Positions 1-9,792 of a stretch of DNA of 47,384 nt are shown here, piece by piece; position 1 is the first letter of the stretch; each line of letters begins with the position of its first letter. Source of the stretch: Lentisphaerota bacterium (lineage in GTDB: Bacteria > Verrucomicrobiota > Lentisphaeria > Oligosphaerales > JABHEG01). The notes beneath the pieces were generated by a model. It saw only the letters and a list, made by a program, of their open reading frames with translations, had not been told where the DNA came from and made no database searches. The DNA is taken from NCBI GenBank assembly GCA_018676675.1, contig JABHEG010000237.1:1-47384 (forward strand), read 5' to 3'. The position numbers and the translations under genes are program-made.

Positions 1-406
1 CGGAATAAATAGCGAGGAACGAGCGGCTTTATGCCGGATCTGAACTTGCCCGGTAGCAAGCGTCATGGTAAACCACACCATTCTCCATACCGGCTCAGTC
101 TCTCTTCATTGTTTTCATAGAACTTTTGACGCTACCCCTGTTTCTTCGCCCCCCCCGGAGCGACAGCCGGATCATACGGCGATCAGGGAAAGCAGAAGCG
201 CGCACTATACACCTGTGACCTGGCATTTTACAGATGCTGCCCTGCCTACAGGTTTCTCGTCCTGATGGAGCAGAGGCTCCTCCGCAAGGGGGCCACAGAG
301 TAACCTACGGGGGGCGGTCTGGCACGTGTTCTCGTGATGACGTTTGGGCAGGTATGTTGTCGCCGGGCCACGGACAAGGCTGTGACCCCAAACGGAGGCG
401 GAAGGA
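1..406. other. Left-edge non-coding stretch
   Basis: I see no convincing gene here. Short open frames exist but none has a good ribosome site, domain or signal peptide. The first 230 bases look less GC-rich than the rest of the window, and the stretch probably contains the promoter of the glycosidase gene at 407. I could not pick a convincing -35/-10 pair: a TATACA-like hexamer lies at 206-211 but has no matching -35 at the right distance. Confidence 0.5.
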
Positions 407-2593
407 ATGGCGAGATCGGTGACCAGGTGGATGACTGGCGCAGCCGTGCTGTGGCAGTGTGTTGGTGTCACGTTGGCAGAGGAGGCAGCTGTGCAGTGCC
501 GAATTGACCCGTTAACGCGATTGGTGCATATCACGTATCCGGTCCCTGCGGCGAGTCCGCCCGAGGTGTCGGTACACTGTTCCTGGGCTCCCACGGGCAC
601 TGAGAACTGGCGTCCTGCACGAGTCGAGCCGTTACTTTCCGACACGGCTTGGGTATTGCTGAAAGAGGAGGACTGGCGCCCGTGGATGAACGGGATGGTC
701 TTGGAACACCGGGCGGCTGGTCTTGAGCGGACAGTGGTATTCAATCCCTATCCTGATGCTCAGGAGAACGGGATGGTGGACATTCTCTTCAGGGCGGAAC
801 TGCAGGGCCTCAAGGGAGCCGTGCTGTCTCGCCATGTGATCCCTGTCCAAGTGGACAATTCTGACGTCATTGTCATCGACGACTGGCACGGTGTCATGCA
901 AAAGGACGCCATTGACGACAAGCCGAAGGCGGGGTGCTGGCAGGTCCAGCGTGGACAGCCGACTGCGGAGGCCCCCTTTGCCACTGCCGGTACCCGTTTG
1001 TATGGCCCTGGTGGAGCAGACCTCTCCCAGCTGACTTACCCGCTCAGTCTGAGAGGGACATATGCTGTTTTCGTCTGTAGTTACGGTGGAGTCAGGCTGC
1101 GTCTGAGCGGCGATGAACGGTACGATCGCCTCGGTTCGAATCTTCCCTTTAGAGAGCGCCTGTGGAAGTGGTGTCGCATGGATTGGCAGCACCTGATTGT
1201 GCGTCAGAACTACGCCTATACGGGGCCCACAGCCACGTCCATCGACTACGTGAAGCTGGTGCCGATCTCCCCTGAACTCGCCGCGGATCTGGACTCCGGA
1301 TTCGGCACACCGGACAAGATCGTTGCGAGTTACTGGGAACCCTACAGCTATGCGTTCTCTGACAACGTCCAGGACGCGTTCTGGCACCGGGAATTCCTCG
1401 GAGCGTACCGCGAAGCCGATGTATCAATCGTCGATACCCAGCTTGGGCGTTTCGGCATGAAAGTCGTCTTCGAATCACGGATTTCCGACCAACTCCTCTA
1501 CCAGACTCGTGGAGACCCCATCGGGGCCGTCGCGCACCCCACAACAACCAACGTAGGGCGCATGCAGCAGTACACCAACACGTTGCAGGCCAGTCTGAAG
1601 TTCGGAGCCGAGCTCGGGTTGACCGTGCACGCAAACTTCGGAGCCAGCAACTGCTACCCCGGATCCCCGCTGCAGGGCGACTTCTCCAAGCAGCACCCGG
1701 AGTGGATGCGCGGAGCTGCACTCCGCTACGAAGTGCCTGAGGTGCGGGAGTTCGTCTTGTCGCTTTACCGAGAGGCCCTTGAGATCGGTGCCCCCGGGAT
1801 CTCCGTCGACTTTTGTCGATACCCCGAAGCGATTGACTCGAAGGACACGTGCAACGCGTTCCTTCGTGAGCTCCGAGCTCTGGCTGACGAGTTTGGTGCC
1901 CAGCACGACGGTCGTGTACCGATTCTCACCCGCTTCCCCGCCCATGGTGTCCGTCGCTCGAAGTTCTTTGACTATCCGACCTGGGCCCGAGAGGGATGGG
2001 TGGACATGCTTTGCCCCAGCAGCATTCAGGGCCGGTTCCACTACTTCGACGTGGCTCCGTATCAGAAAGCAGTAACGGATACGAACTGCACACTTCTTCC
2101 CCAAATCGACGCGTTGAGTTGGGGACTCAATATGCCGGGGTTCTTCCTCTGGCGAGCCGCCCGGCTCTACGAGATGGGAGTTCCGGGCATCTATATCTAT
2201 CAAGGCGATGCTCTGATCGCCCACAATCCCGAACAGCGCCGAAATGTGCGTCTGTTGCGCAGCAGCGCGGCAGTTTCGGCCTATTGGCAACGGGACACGG
2301 AGGAACGTCCCCGCTGCAGCAAAGGGATTTACATCACGGGGTTCAATCAACAGCCAGGCTACCATCGTTGGGAGAGAATTCATGTATGGCTGGAAGGCAT
2401 ACCAATGGGGGAAGTGGAGATCTACCTGGACGGCAAGCTGAGCCGGAGTTTTGCCGCTCCTCCTTACATGTTCGGCGAAGAGGATCACTCGGGCGACGAT
2501 GCGCTGCCTCGCGGGGAACATGACCTGAAGATCCGTGCCAGGGATGGGAAGGGGTGGCTGGAACGCACGTTCCATGTCGTCAGCGGGGGATGA
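407..2593 (+). CDS. Secreted GHL10-like TIM-barrel glycosidase
   Basis: A 728-residue exported protein. The start is supported by GGAGG and AAGG just upstream of the ATG. Residues 1-25 form a signal peptide ending near TLAEE. Residues about 30-295 are beta-rich and look like a carbohydrate-binding or sandwich module, closing with IDYVKLVPIS. Residues about 310-620 resemble the GHL10/DUF187-type (beta/alpha)8 barrel: HANFGASN, then GISVDFCRYPEAI, where Asp468 sits at the end of a strand as in retaining barrel glycosidases, then LTRFPAHG and GIYIYQGDALIAHNP. About 90 C-terminal residues form a beta-sandwich (EIYLDGKLSRSF). GHL10-like proteins are glucosidase-like enzymes whose substrates are mostly unassigned, so I infer polysaccharide hydrolysis outside the cytoplasm without naming a substrate. 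It stands apart from the next gene by 182 bases. Confidence 0.75.
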   Translation: MARSVTRWMTGAAVLWQCVGVTLAEEAAVQCRIDPLTRLVHITYPVPAASPPEVSVHCSWAPTGTENWRPARVEPLLSDTAWVLLKEEDWRPWMNGMVLEHRAAGLERTVVFNPYPDAQENGMVDILFRAELQGLKGAVLSRHVIPVQVDNSDVIVIDDWHGVMQKDAIDDKPKAGCWQVQRGQPTAEAPFATAGTRLYGPGGADLSQLTYPLSLRGTYAVFVCSYGGVRLRLSGDERYDRLGSNLPFRERLWKWCRMDWQHLIVRQNYAYTGPTATSIDYVKLVPISPELAADLDSGFGTPDKIVASYWEPYSYAFSDNVQDAFWHREFLGAYREADVSIVDTQLGRFGMKVVFESRISDQLLYQTRGDPIGAVAHPTTTNVGRMQQYTNTLQASLKFGAELGLTVHANFGASNCYPGSPLQGDFSKQHPEWMRGAALRYEVPEVREFVLSLYREALEIGAPGISVDFCRYPEAIDSKDTCNAFLRELRALADEFGAQHDGRVPILTRFPAHGVRRSKFFDYPTWAREGWVDMLCPSSIQGRFHYFDVAPYQKAVTDTNCTLLPQIDALSWGLNMPGFFLWRAARLYEMGVPGIYIYQGDALIAHNPEQRRNVRLLRSSAAVSAYWQRDTEERPRCSKGIYITGFNQQPGYHRWERIHVWLEGIPMGEVEIYLDGKLSRSFAAPPYMFGEEDHSGDDALPRGEHDLKIRARDGKGWLERTFHVVSGG

Positions 2594-2627
2594 TCGTCCC
2601 ATGGGACGTGCGGGCCCGAGGCCGAGG

Positions 2628-2822
2628 ATGTCACGCATCCCGCGAACCGTACTTGCGTTTGCGGCGTGGCGGTGTCTGTTGGTCTCAGTGAGACTGGGCT
2701 GTCATGGACAGGGAATCGAGGGCGTGAAGGGGCGGCCCATGCAGCCGCGGCGTATGGTGGTGATGGGATCAGCGCATGGGGAACCGAGCAGCGATGGCCC
2801 GAGTACTTGTGATCGACGATGA
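2628..2822 (+). pseudogene. Possible truncated start of a secreted protein
   Basis: A 64-codon frame begins MSRIPRTVLAFAAW and has a basic n-region followed by a hydrophobic stretch, as in the signal peptides of neighbouring secreted proteins. A GAGGCCGAGG stretch lies directly before the ATG. After about residue 30 the frame turns into unremarkable sequence and runs into the start of the signalling gene in another frame. It may be the orphaned 5' end of a lost secreted-protein gene, or it may be chance. Confidence is low. Confidence 0.2.
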
Positions 2823-4614
2823 ACGTAGCATCAGGACAACTCTGGGCGTGTTCTTGCGCGACCAGGGGTACGACGTCCAGACGGCTGAGGATGCGGAATC
2901 CGGACTGGCTGCCTACGGGCGAGACGGCTTCGATGTCATCTTGACTGATATTCTGCTGCCCAGGCAGAGTGGGGTTGATGTACTTGAGGCTGTGCACGCA
3001 GAGACGCCGCACGTGCCGGTGATCCTGATGACGGGGCAGCCTTCCCTGGACACGGCATCAGCTGCCGTTCGTTCCCGGGCCTTCGACTACCTGGAGAAAC
3101 CTGTCTCGCGGGACACACTGCTCCGAGTCGTTGCCGATGCCACTGCGGCCAAAGCGCGCGAGGACGAACACGAGCGGCTGCAGGCAGAGAATCGGTCCTA
3201 CCAGGAAGGGCTGGCTCGGTTGGTGGGTGAACGGACCCGGGCCCTCCAGGAAAGTGAAGAGCGGTTCCGACTCTTGCTCGAGCACTCGTTCGACGGGATC
3301 GTTATCTGTGAGCGCGTTCTCCCTGACTACCGGCGAGGCGAGATCCTCTTCATGAATCGGCGCTTCGTCGAGATGTCCGGTCTCAGCCGTGAACAGCTCA
3401 TCGAATCCCCGAACTGGGCTGCCTTGAACGTTGCCGATATGCCTGCTGAGGAGCGAGACACGGTCGCGGAGAGCTTCGCCCGAGGCGAACCGATGCGAGG
3501 CGTCACATCCTGGGACCGCCCGGACGGTAAACCCAACTACTGCGAGTGGATACTGGTGCCGCTGGTGATTCGTGGCAGAGTGTACTCGATCAGCATTAAT
3601 CGGGATATCACTGAGCGGACGCAAACCGAGGAGGCCATGCGCCACCACGCCGAGATGGATCGGCTGATTACCGAAGTCGCGACTGAACTCGTCAGCTCAT
3701 CCCAGGATAGCATCAGTAGCGGCTTGGTGCGTGGACTTGAGCGCATCGGGGCATTTGTGTCAGCGGATCGAAGCTATGTCTTCCAGTTCAGTGCAGATGG
3801 ACGCGTTGTCTCCAACACGCACGAGTGGTGTGCCGACGGCGTTGAGCCTGAGATCAGCCACCTGCAGGGCATTCCGCTTGACTCCGAGCTCCCGTGGTTC
3901 GCCGGGAAAATCAAGGCTCGCGAAGACTTTGTTGTGCCATGTGTTGCGGCTTTGCCCTCTGAAGCATCAAGAGAGAAAGCACACTTCCAGAGCCAAGGCA
4001 TTCGGTCGTTGGTGGTGGTGCCCATGCTCTGTCAGGATCAACTGATCGGCTTCTTGGGGTTCGACTCGGTTCGCACATCATGCGACTGGTCTGACGAGGT
4101 TGTCCTGCTGCTACGCAACACGGCGAACGCGTTTGCCGGGGCCATTGTTCGGGCCAGGAGCGAAGCGAGGGCGAAAGCCAGTGAAGCAAGCTTGAAGGAG
4201 GCACAACGTCTTGCCCTCATCGGCACCTGGGACGTTGATTTGTCTACCGGTGATGTGACGTGGTCGGATGAGCTCTACCACATCATGGGGGTCGATCCGG
4301 GTGCTGATCTGAAAGTGGATGACCTTCTGCGACGGCTAACCCACCCGGACGATCTGGCGCGTACGGGACAGGCGTTCCAGAGTGCCATTGAGACGGGCAA
4401 ACTCTCCCCGCTTGAGTTCAGAGCGATCAGACCAGATGGCGAGGAACGAGTGCTATGGAGCAGGGGGGAGGTCGTTCGGGACGCAGATGGTGAGCCTGCT
4501 CGGTTCTTTGGCATCAACCAGGACATCACCGAGAGGAAGCGTGCCGAGGCGGCGTTGCGGGAGACCCATGAGCAGCTGCTGCAGGCCCGGAAGTTGACGT
4601 CTCCGGGGGAGTAG
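2776..4614 (+). CDS. Response-regulator/PAS/GAF/PAS signalling protein lacking a kinase
   Basis: A cytoplasmic signalling protein of 612 residues; an internal ATG at 2794 (MARVLVIDDE) is an equally likely start. Residues 8-125 are a receiver domain with the acidic pair Asp14/Asp15, phospho-acceptor Asp58, Thr86 and Lys108. A coiled-coil linker (about 125-155) leads to a PAS domain (about 160-285) ending in INRDITERT. A GAF domain follows (about 300-465; VVVPMLCQDQLIGFLGFD), then a second PAS domain (about 480-590) ending in INQDITERKRAEAAL. The next residues, HEQLLQARK, are the usual lead-in to a HisKA histidine box, but the protein ends LTSPGE. No histidine kinase, HATPase, GGDEF, EAL or DNA-binding output is present. 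It could work as a partner-binding sensor for a kinase elsewhere, or be a truncated hybrid kinase. No membrane segment is seen. Confidence 0.85.
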   Translation: MGNRAAMARVLVIDDERSIRTTLGVFLRDQGYDVQTAEDAESGLAAYGRDGFDVILTDILLPRQSGVDVLEAVHAETPHVPVILMTGQPSLDTASAAVRSRAFDYLEKPVSRDTLLRVVADATAAKAREDEHERLQAENRSYQEGLARLVGERTRALQESEERFRLLLEHSFDGIVICERVLPDYRRGEILFMNRRFVEMSGLSREQLIESPNWAALNVADMPAEERDTVAESFARGEPMRGVTSWDRPDGKPNYCEWILVPLVIRGRVYSISINRDITERTQTEEAMRHHAEMDRLITEVATELVSSSQDSISSGLVRGLERIGAFVSADRSYVFQFSADGRVVSNTHEWCADGVEPEISHLQGIPLDSELPWFAGKIKAREDFVVPCVAALPSEASREKAHFQSQGIRSLVVVPMLCQDQLIGFLGFDSVRTSCDWSDEVVLLLRNTANAFAGAIVRARSEARAKASEASLKEAQRLALIGTWDVDLSTGDVTWSDELYHIMGVDPGADLKVDDLLRRLTHPDDLARTGQAFQSAIETGKLSPLEFRAIRPDGEERVLWSRGEVVRDADGEPARFFGINQDITERKRAEAALRETHEQLLQARKLTSPGE

Positions 4615-4711
4615 GGCAGCACGTATTTTTCAGGGGATCAACAGACGACGCAACGCGTTCACTCCTGTCTGAGAGCGCGCCGGGTCGAGAACACATCATC
4701 AAAGGACCACC

Positions 4712-7700
4712 ATGGTTAGGATCTTGGGGATAATAGTGTCTGTGGCCGCCTTGATGCCGGGCCTCCCGCTTCGGGCAGCGCCGGCGGCAGGCGTGGTGTC
4801 AGCGGATCTGTTCGTGGCCACTGATGGGGACGACAGCTGGTCAGGGGAACTCGACAAACCTAACGCGAGGGGCACGGATGGCCCATTTGCGACGCTTTCG
4901 CGGGCTCGGGACGCCGTCCGTGCCGTCAGGCTGCGTGCACCGGAGCGCGATATTCTGGTCCTGATACGGGGTGGCACCTACCACACGACCCGCACGATCG
5001 TGTTCGGCCTGGCGGACTCCGCAGGTCCTGAGCGCACGATTACCTACGCGTCTTATCCTGGGGAGATCCCCGTGCTTAGTGCCGGTATTCCTGTGACCGG
5101 TTGGTCAAAGCCTCGGACTCCGCCCGAGGGACTGCCGGAGATCGCCCGGGGCCAGGTGTGGATCGCCGATGTCTCAGAGCTCGCCGCGCTCCGGGAAGAC
5201 AATGCCGGTCGAGACAGAGGCAAGATCATGACCGACCCTCCCGGCTCAATCTTCACGCTCTACGCTGGCCCCGAGCGGCTGCCGCGAGCCCGCGGCGAGG
5301 GATTCTCGCTTCTCAACAGCCGCACTGAACTGAATCCCAGTGAGTTCAGCTTCCGGAAGGGCGCCATCGACAGGACGTCGGACATTCTCGGGGCCGAGCT
5401 TGTGGTGATCCCTGTTCGTACCTGGGTGATGAACATCCTCCCCGTCGAGTGGGTCGATCCGGAGCGCCAGATGGGCAGGACCAAGTACCCTCCGACCTAT
5501 CCCCTGGGTAGAGCCGCTTCTCACAGGCCAAATGCCTGGATTGAGAACGTCCTGGCGGTGCTTGACAGCCCTGGCGAGTGGGTCTTCCACCGACCCACCG
5601 GGACGCTCTACCTCTGGCCGGACCGAGACACCCCGGGCAACGACATCGTCGCTCCGGTGCTCACAGAGCTCATTCGAGTCGAGAGCACGGTCAACCATGA
5701 TGGCCCGGGGGGCGCCGCAGTGACCGGCTTGGTTTTCAAGGGATTGACCTTTACGCATGGCGGCCGGTTCTCGTGGCACGGTCGTACGGGCTGGGGAGTG
5801 CAGCATGACTGGGAAGTCTTCGACAGCCCGACTGGCCTGGTGCGGTTCCGGGGAGCCTCGAGGTGCGCGGTGACGGAGTGCCGGCTCATCAACAGTGGGC
5901 ACACCGCTGTTCGGTTTGACCTGAACTGCCAGGACAATCGTGTCACCGGATGCGAGATAGGTCATGTCGGTGGCTGCGGCGTGCTGTTGTGCGGTTATGG
6001 ACCGGGCACGAGGGACGTGAACAAGCGCAATCATATCACTGGAAACCACATCCATCACGTGGGGGAAACGTACTGGGGCTCTGCGGCGATATTTGCGTGG
6101 CAGAGCGGCGAGAATCGCATCGCTCAGAATCTCATCCACCACACCCCGTACTGCGGAATCGTGGTGAGCTGCCGGGCAGCCCGGACCAGGAGCAAACCGG
6201 CGGAGTGCGCACAGACGATCCGTTGGGAGGACGTCGGTGACTCATACCCAAAGCTGCCCTGGGAGCAGCGTGAACGGTTTATGCACGGACGATGCAACAT
6301 GATTGAGCGGAATGAGATCCATCACATCATGGAAACGCTTGGCGACGGCAACTGCATCTACATATCGGGCACAGGCAGGGGCAATGTCGTGCGCGAGAAC
6401 TACTGCCATGACAACATTGGGCGGCACACCGATGCAGCCATCCGGACGGACAACGACCAACACGACACGCTCATCGAACGGAATATCGTGGTCAGGACGG
6501 GCGGGCATGGCACCGGGATCTGCAACAAGGGCGGCAATCGCGTACTCAACAACATCATTGCGGACTCCAGACCGTGCTCTGCCCCGAACGGCTGCATGGC
6601 ATTCACCAACTACGTCCCTGCCAAGTCGATCATCAGGGACAATGTGATGGTGCTGCACAGGAAAGGGCCTGCCCCGATGGCTGAGTTTGGTCCGCATCCG
6701 GCCTACGCCCCGTCGGAGATTGACAACAACCTCTACTTCTCCTCGGTCGAACCGGATTGGGCGGTCAAACACCTCGCCGCGCTCCGCGGAATCTCCCGGG
6801 AACAGACGGGCCGTATCGCAGACCCCATGTTCACCGACCCGGACAACGACGATTTCCGTTTCCGACCGGGGTCTCCTGCCCTCGAGATGGGAATCAGCCA
6901 ACCCATGGATGTCACCCTTGCCGGGTTGCGGAGTCCGCACCGGGAGCGACTTCTTGGGCGTCCTATCCATACCACCATCGCGCCGACAGGAGGCCGCCTT
7001 TCCGGCCCGGTCACGATCACACTCACCAGCGATAGCCGCCAGGCTGACATCCACTACACCCTCGACGGTACTGCTCCGAGCAGACGTTCCCACAGATACG
7101 TCAGACCGTTCGTGATCACCAAGCCGGGACTCGTTCGGGCCAGGTCCTTTGCCGATGGGGCCATTGACCTGAACGAAGCCATCGCGGAGTTCACGCCTCC
7201 ACCTGCACCCATCGATGATGATTTCGAGGATCTGCCGGTGGGCATGACTGTTCCGGAGGCGTTCACCATTGAGGAAAACCGGACAATGACCGCGAGGGTC
7301 AGCCGGGACCATGCGGTCGCCGGTAGGAAGAGCCTGAAGTTCATTGACGGCCCCGGCCAGAGGTACGACTTCAATCCGCATCTCTACTATGAGACCGAGT
7401 TCGCATCAGGGCAGGTGGCGTGCCGGTTCGATCTCTTGATTGACGGGTCAACCTATATGTACTTCCAGTGGCGACAGTATTCTGTAGCGCCATTTGCCCG
7501 GGGGGCCTACTTCACCATTCACCCGGGGGGAGTGCTCAAAGCCGACGGCAACGAGCTTGCCGTTCTCCCCATCGGGGAATGGGTCAGCTTCGAGATCAGC
7601 GGAGGGCTCGGGGCAGACTCCAGCGGCGCGTATGACATGCGGATCCAGCCGAAACACGGAGCCGCACAGACGTTCAGTGCTCTCAAGTACGGGGACAGGT

Positions 7701-7792
7701 TTGAGAAGCTTGAGTGGATTGGGTTCGTGTCAACAGGCACGAACGCGGCTACGTTCTACCTCGACAATTTGAAACTCTCTGAGCGGCGCTGA
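4712..7792 (+). CDS. Secreted GH141-like right-handed beta-helix protein
   Basis: A 1026-residue exported protein; AAAGGA precedes the ATG. Residues 1-25 form a signal peptide. The mature N-terminus (LFVATDGDDSWSGELDKPN, then GPFATLSRARDAVR) is the hallmark opening of GH141/beta-helix enzymes of the alpha-L-fucosidase/xylanase type. Residues about 210-690 contain the parallel beta-helix ladder, with repeated coil phrases such as HITGNHIHHVG, NRIAQNLIHHT and NMIERNEIHHIME. A chitobiase/hexosaminidase C-terminal-like module follows (about 770-825; IHYTLDGTAPS). The last 190 residues form a jelly-roll resembling a carbohydrate-binding or lyase accessory domain. The likely role is glycan hydrolysis or lysis outside the cell. 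Family membership is good at fold level; the exact substrate is unknown. Confidence 0.75.
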   Translation: MVRILGIIVSVAALMPGLPLRAAPAAGVVSADLFVATDGDDSWSGELDKPNARGTDGPFATLSRARDAVRAVRLRAPERDILVLIRGGTYHTTRTIVFGLADSAGPERTITYASYPGEIPVLSAGIPVTGWSKPRTPPEGLPEIARGQVWIADVSELAALREDNAGRDRGKIMTDPPGSIFTLYAGPERLPRARGEGFSLLNSRTELNPSEFSFRKGAIDRTSDILGAELVVIPVRTWVMNILPVEWVDPERQMGRTKYPPTYPLGRAASHRPNAWIENVLAVLDSPGEWVFHRPTGTLYLWPDRDTPGNDIVAPVLTELIRVESTVNHDGPGGAAVTGLVFKGLTFTHGGRFSWHGRTGWGVQHDWEVFDSPTGLVRFRGASRCAVTECRLINSGHTAVRFDLNCQDNRVTGCEIGHVGGCGVLLCGYGPGTRDVNKRNHITGNHIHHVGETYWGSAAIFAWQSGENRIAQNLIHHTPYCGIVVSCRAARTRSKPAECAQTIRWEDVGDSYPKLPWEQRERFMHGRCNMIERNEIHHIMETLGDGNCIYISGTGRGNVVRENYCHDNIGRHTDAAIRTDNDQHDTLIERNIVVRTGGHGTGICNKGGNRVLNNIIADSRPCSAPNGCMAFTNYVPAKSIIRDNVMVLHRKGPAPMAEFGPHPAYAPSEIDNNLYFSSVEPDWAVKHLAALRGISREQTGRIADPMFTDPDNDDFRFRPGSPALEMGISQPMDVTLAGLRSPHRERLLGRPIHTTIAPTGGRLSGPVTITLTSDSRQADIHYTLDGTAPSRRSHRYVRPFVITKPGLVRARSFADGAIDLNEAIAEFTPPPAPIDDDFEDLPVGMTVPEAFTIEENRTMTARVSRDHAVAGRKSLKFIDGPGQRYDFNPHLYYETEFASGQVACRFDLLIDGSTYMYFQWRQYSVAPFARGAYFTIHPGGVLKADGNELAVLPIGEWVSFEISGGLGADSSGAYDMRIQPKHGAAQTFSALKYGDRFEKLEWIGFVSTGTNAATFYLDNLKLSERR

Positions 7793-7820
7793 GGGAAGGG
7801 CGACCACGCGGGCGCGGGGA

Positions 7821-7884
7821 GTCCCGTGCTGCGTCTCGCCCTGGCCGGCGGCCGCAACAACGCGAGCGAGACAGCCACGGGGAC
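7821..7884. repeat. Strong two-step inverted repeat between genes
   Basis: An outer arm GTCCCGTGCT (7821-7830) faces AGCCACGGGGAC (7873-7884) with small bulges. An inner perfect 7-bp pair GTCTCGC (7833-7839) and GCGAGAC (7866-7872) encloses a loop that itself contains GGCC-GGC-GGCC. It lies between the beta-helix gene and the beta-propeller gene, ending 11 bases before the latter's ATG. No T-run follows, so it is not a classic intrinsic terminator. It could be a mRNA stability or processing hairpin, or it could mask the next ribosome site. Confidence 0.5.
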
Positions 7885-7895
7885 ACGGCAAACTC

Positions 7896-9746
7896 ATGTC
7901 ACAGACGATCGAGTTGGGAAACGGGTTTCGGGACCACGGAGTTGCTGCACCGGTTGCGCGTTCACGCGGGGCTGTGGCAACTGTTGACGGTAATGGGCGG
8001 CGGGTGATTCTGGTCTATCTGTACGACCACCGCGCCTGTACGTCATTGCTGGTGATTGATGCCCAGACGGGCCAGACGAGCCAGGTCGATGTCCCGCCAC
8101 ATAGCCCCGACTCGCCCTTCGCTGTTATTCTGAGCTCAGGGAACCGTTTTCTTACGCACTTTGGCGGCACGTTCATGGACTTTGATGCGGAGACCGGGAG
8201 CTTTGCCTTCTCCGGCAAGACAGACGACCGCGTGGCTATGTCAATGACCGAGGACCATCGAGGCTGGATCTGGGCGGCTACGTATCCGAACAGCCATGTC
8301 ATTTCCTACGCCCCCGACTCGCGGGAGCTCGTGGACTACGGGGGCCTCAACGAGGAGGAATGGCCACAGTACCCGCGCAGCATGGCGGTAGGCCAGGACG
8401 GTTGGGTTTACATCGGGATTGGCAACACGTTCAGCCACCTCATCGCCTATGAACCACGAACCGGGAAGATCGTGCCGTTGGCCGCCTCCGGGGAACGTGT
8501 CAAAGGCACTGGGGCGGTCCTCTCGGGCAAGGACGGGAAGGTCTATGGGCGCCCGAACCAGGAGTCGCCGTGGTATGAGCTCAAGGGCGGACAGCGGGTC
8601 GGGGGCAGGGAAGAGCTTCCCGTCGCCGCCAACATCTACACGGGATCACAGGAGTACGTGCAGTGTCACTTTCCTGACGGGAGCCTGATCGAGGAGCTCG
8701 ACCTACCCGAGAGGTCCGCGTTGATCCGCGATGCCGGGGCCGGGCAGACCCGTGCTCTGACGTTCAGCTATGCCACCGAGGGATCGCACGTCATCTCGTT
8801 GGGCGCTGGCCCGGACGGGAGTGTCTGCGGGACCACCGGACACCCGCTCCGCCTGTATGCTTACGACCCGGACGCTGACGCCATGACCAACCACGGCGTG
8901 CTGGACCACAATGGCCATTGGAACGCTGTCACAGCCATGGGCGGCAAGTTCTACGGTGGCCAGTACGGGCATGGTATTCTCTGGGAGTACGACCCAGCCA
9001 AGCCGTGGGCCGACACGGACAAGTTGTCACCCAACCCTCGGCAATTGGTCCAATCACAGCCTATCATCAATCGCCCCCACGAGCTCCTGGCCCACCCGGA
9101 CGGGATCCATCTCATTCTAACTGGAACGCCAGACTACGGTCTCACCGGTGGTGGCATGCACATCTACAACGTCCAGACCGGTCAGGCGGAGCTCCTTTCC
9201 CACGAGCAGCTCATTCCGGACCAAGCTACGTTCTGCCTCAAAGTGCTGGCGGACGGGATGCTTGTGGGCGGCACAAGCACCATGCCCGGGACAGGAGGCG
9301 AAGTCCTGGCCGAAGAGGCAGAGCTCTACTTGTTTGACTTCGCTTCGCGCTGCGTCGTTTGGCGCCAGGCTATCTTGCCGGGGACGGCGGCGATACGTGA
9401 GCTCGCCATCGGCCCGGATGGTCTCGTGTACGGATTGGCAGATGGGCCGACCTTCTTCGTGTTCGATGCCGCGGCCCGGGAACTGGTGCATCGCGAGAGT
9501 GTTTCGAAGTACGGCGGTCTCACCGATGGACAAGCGCCACGGAGCATGCTGGTCGGCCTCGACAGGTTGATCTACGCGTACTTCAAGAAGGCAATCGTGT
9601 GCATCGAACCCGGCACGTTCAGGCACCGATCCATCGCCCCATCGCCGGTAGATATCGGGATCGGGATTGCGTTGATCAATGGTCGCTTCTACTTCGCCAG
9701 CGGCTCGCATGTTTACAGCTATGAGTACGCAGCGCTGGGCGAGTGA
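7896..9746 (+). CDS. Cytoplasmic beta-propeller protein, function unknown
   Basis: A 616-residue protein with no signal peptide, which is unusual here where most neighbours are exported. The sequence is a run of beta-propeller-like blades: LLVIDAQTGQTSQV, FMDFDAETGSFAF, VISYAPDSRELVDYG, LIAYEPRTGKIVPL, LRLYAYDPDADAMTNHG, ILWEYDPAKPW, MHIYNVQTGQAELL, LYLFDFASRCVVW and FFVFDAAARELVH. They resemble the SMP-30/PQQ/Kelch-type scaffolds found in oligosaccharide lyases and sugar-binding proteins. I do not recognise a named family or catalytic residues. The ribosome site is weak (ACGGGGA). The alpha/beta hydrolase gene begins 46 bases downstream, so the two are probably co-transcribed and may act on the same imported oligosaccharide; that is inference. 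Confidence 0.6.
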   Translation: MSQTIELGNGFRDHGVAAPVARSRGAVATVDGNGRRVILVYLYDHRACTSLLVIDAQTGQTSQVDVPPHSPDSPFAVILSSGNRFLTHFGGTFMDFDAETGSFAFSGKTDDRVAMSMTEDHRGWIWAATYPNSHVISYAPDSRELVDYGGLNEEEWPQYPRSMAVGQDGWVYIGIGNTFSHLIAYEPRTGKIVPLAASGERVKGTGAVLSGKDGKVYGRPNQESPWYELKGGQRVGGREELPVAANIYTGSQEYVQCHFPDGSLIEELDLPERSALIRDAGAGQTRALTFSYATEGSHVISLGAGPDGSVCGTTGHPLRLYAYDPDADAMTNHGVLDHNGHWNAVTAMGGKFYGGQYGHGILWEYDPAKPWADTDKLSPNPRQLVQSQPIINRPHELLAHPDGIHLILTGTPDYGLTGGGMHIYNVQTGQAELLSHEQLIPDQATFCLKVLADGMLVGGTSTMPGTGGEVLAEEAELYLFDFASRCVVWRQAILPGTAAIRELAIGPDGLVYGLADGPTFFVFDAAARELVHRESVSKYGGLTDGQAPRSMLVGLDRLIYAYFKKAIVCIEPGTFRHRSIAPSPVDIGIGIALINGRFYFASGSHVYSYEYAALGE

Positions 9747-9792
9747 TTGGACGTTGAAGACTGGGCGTCAGCTATTCAGGAGTACGGCTGAG

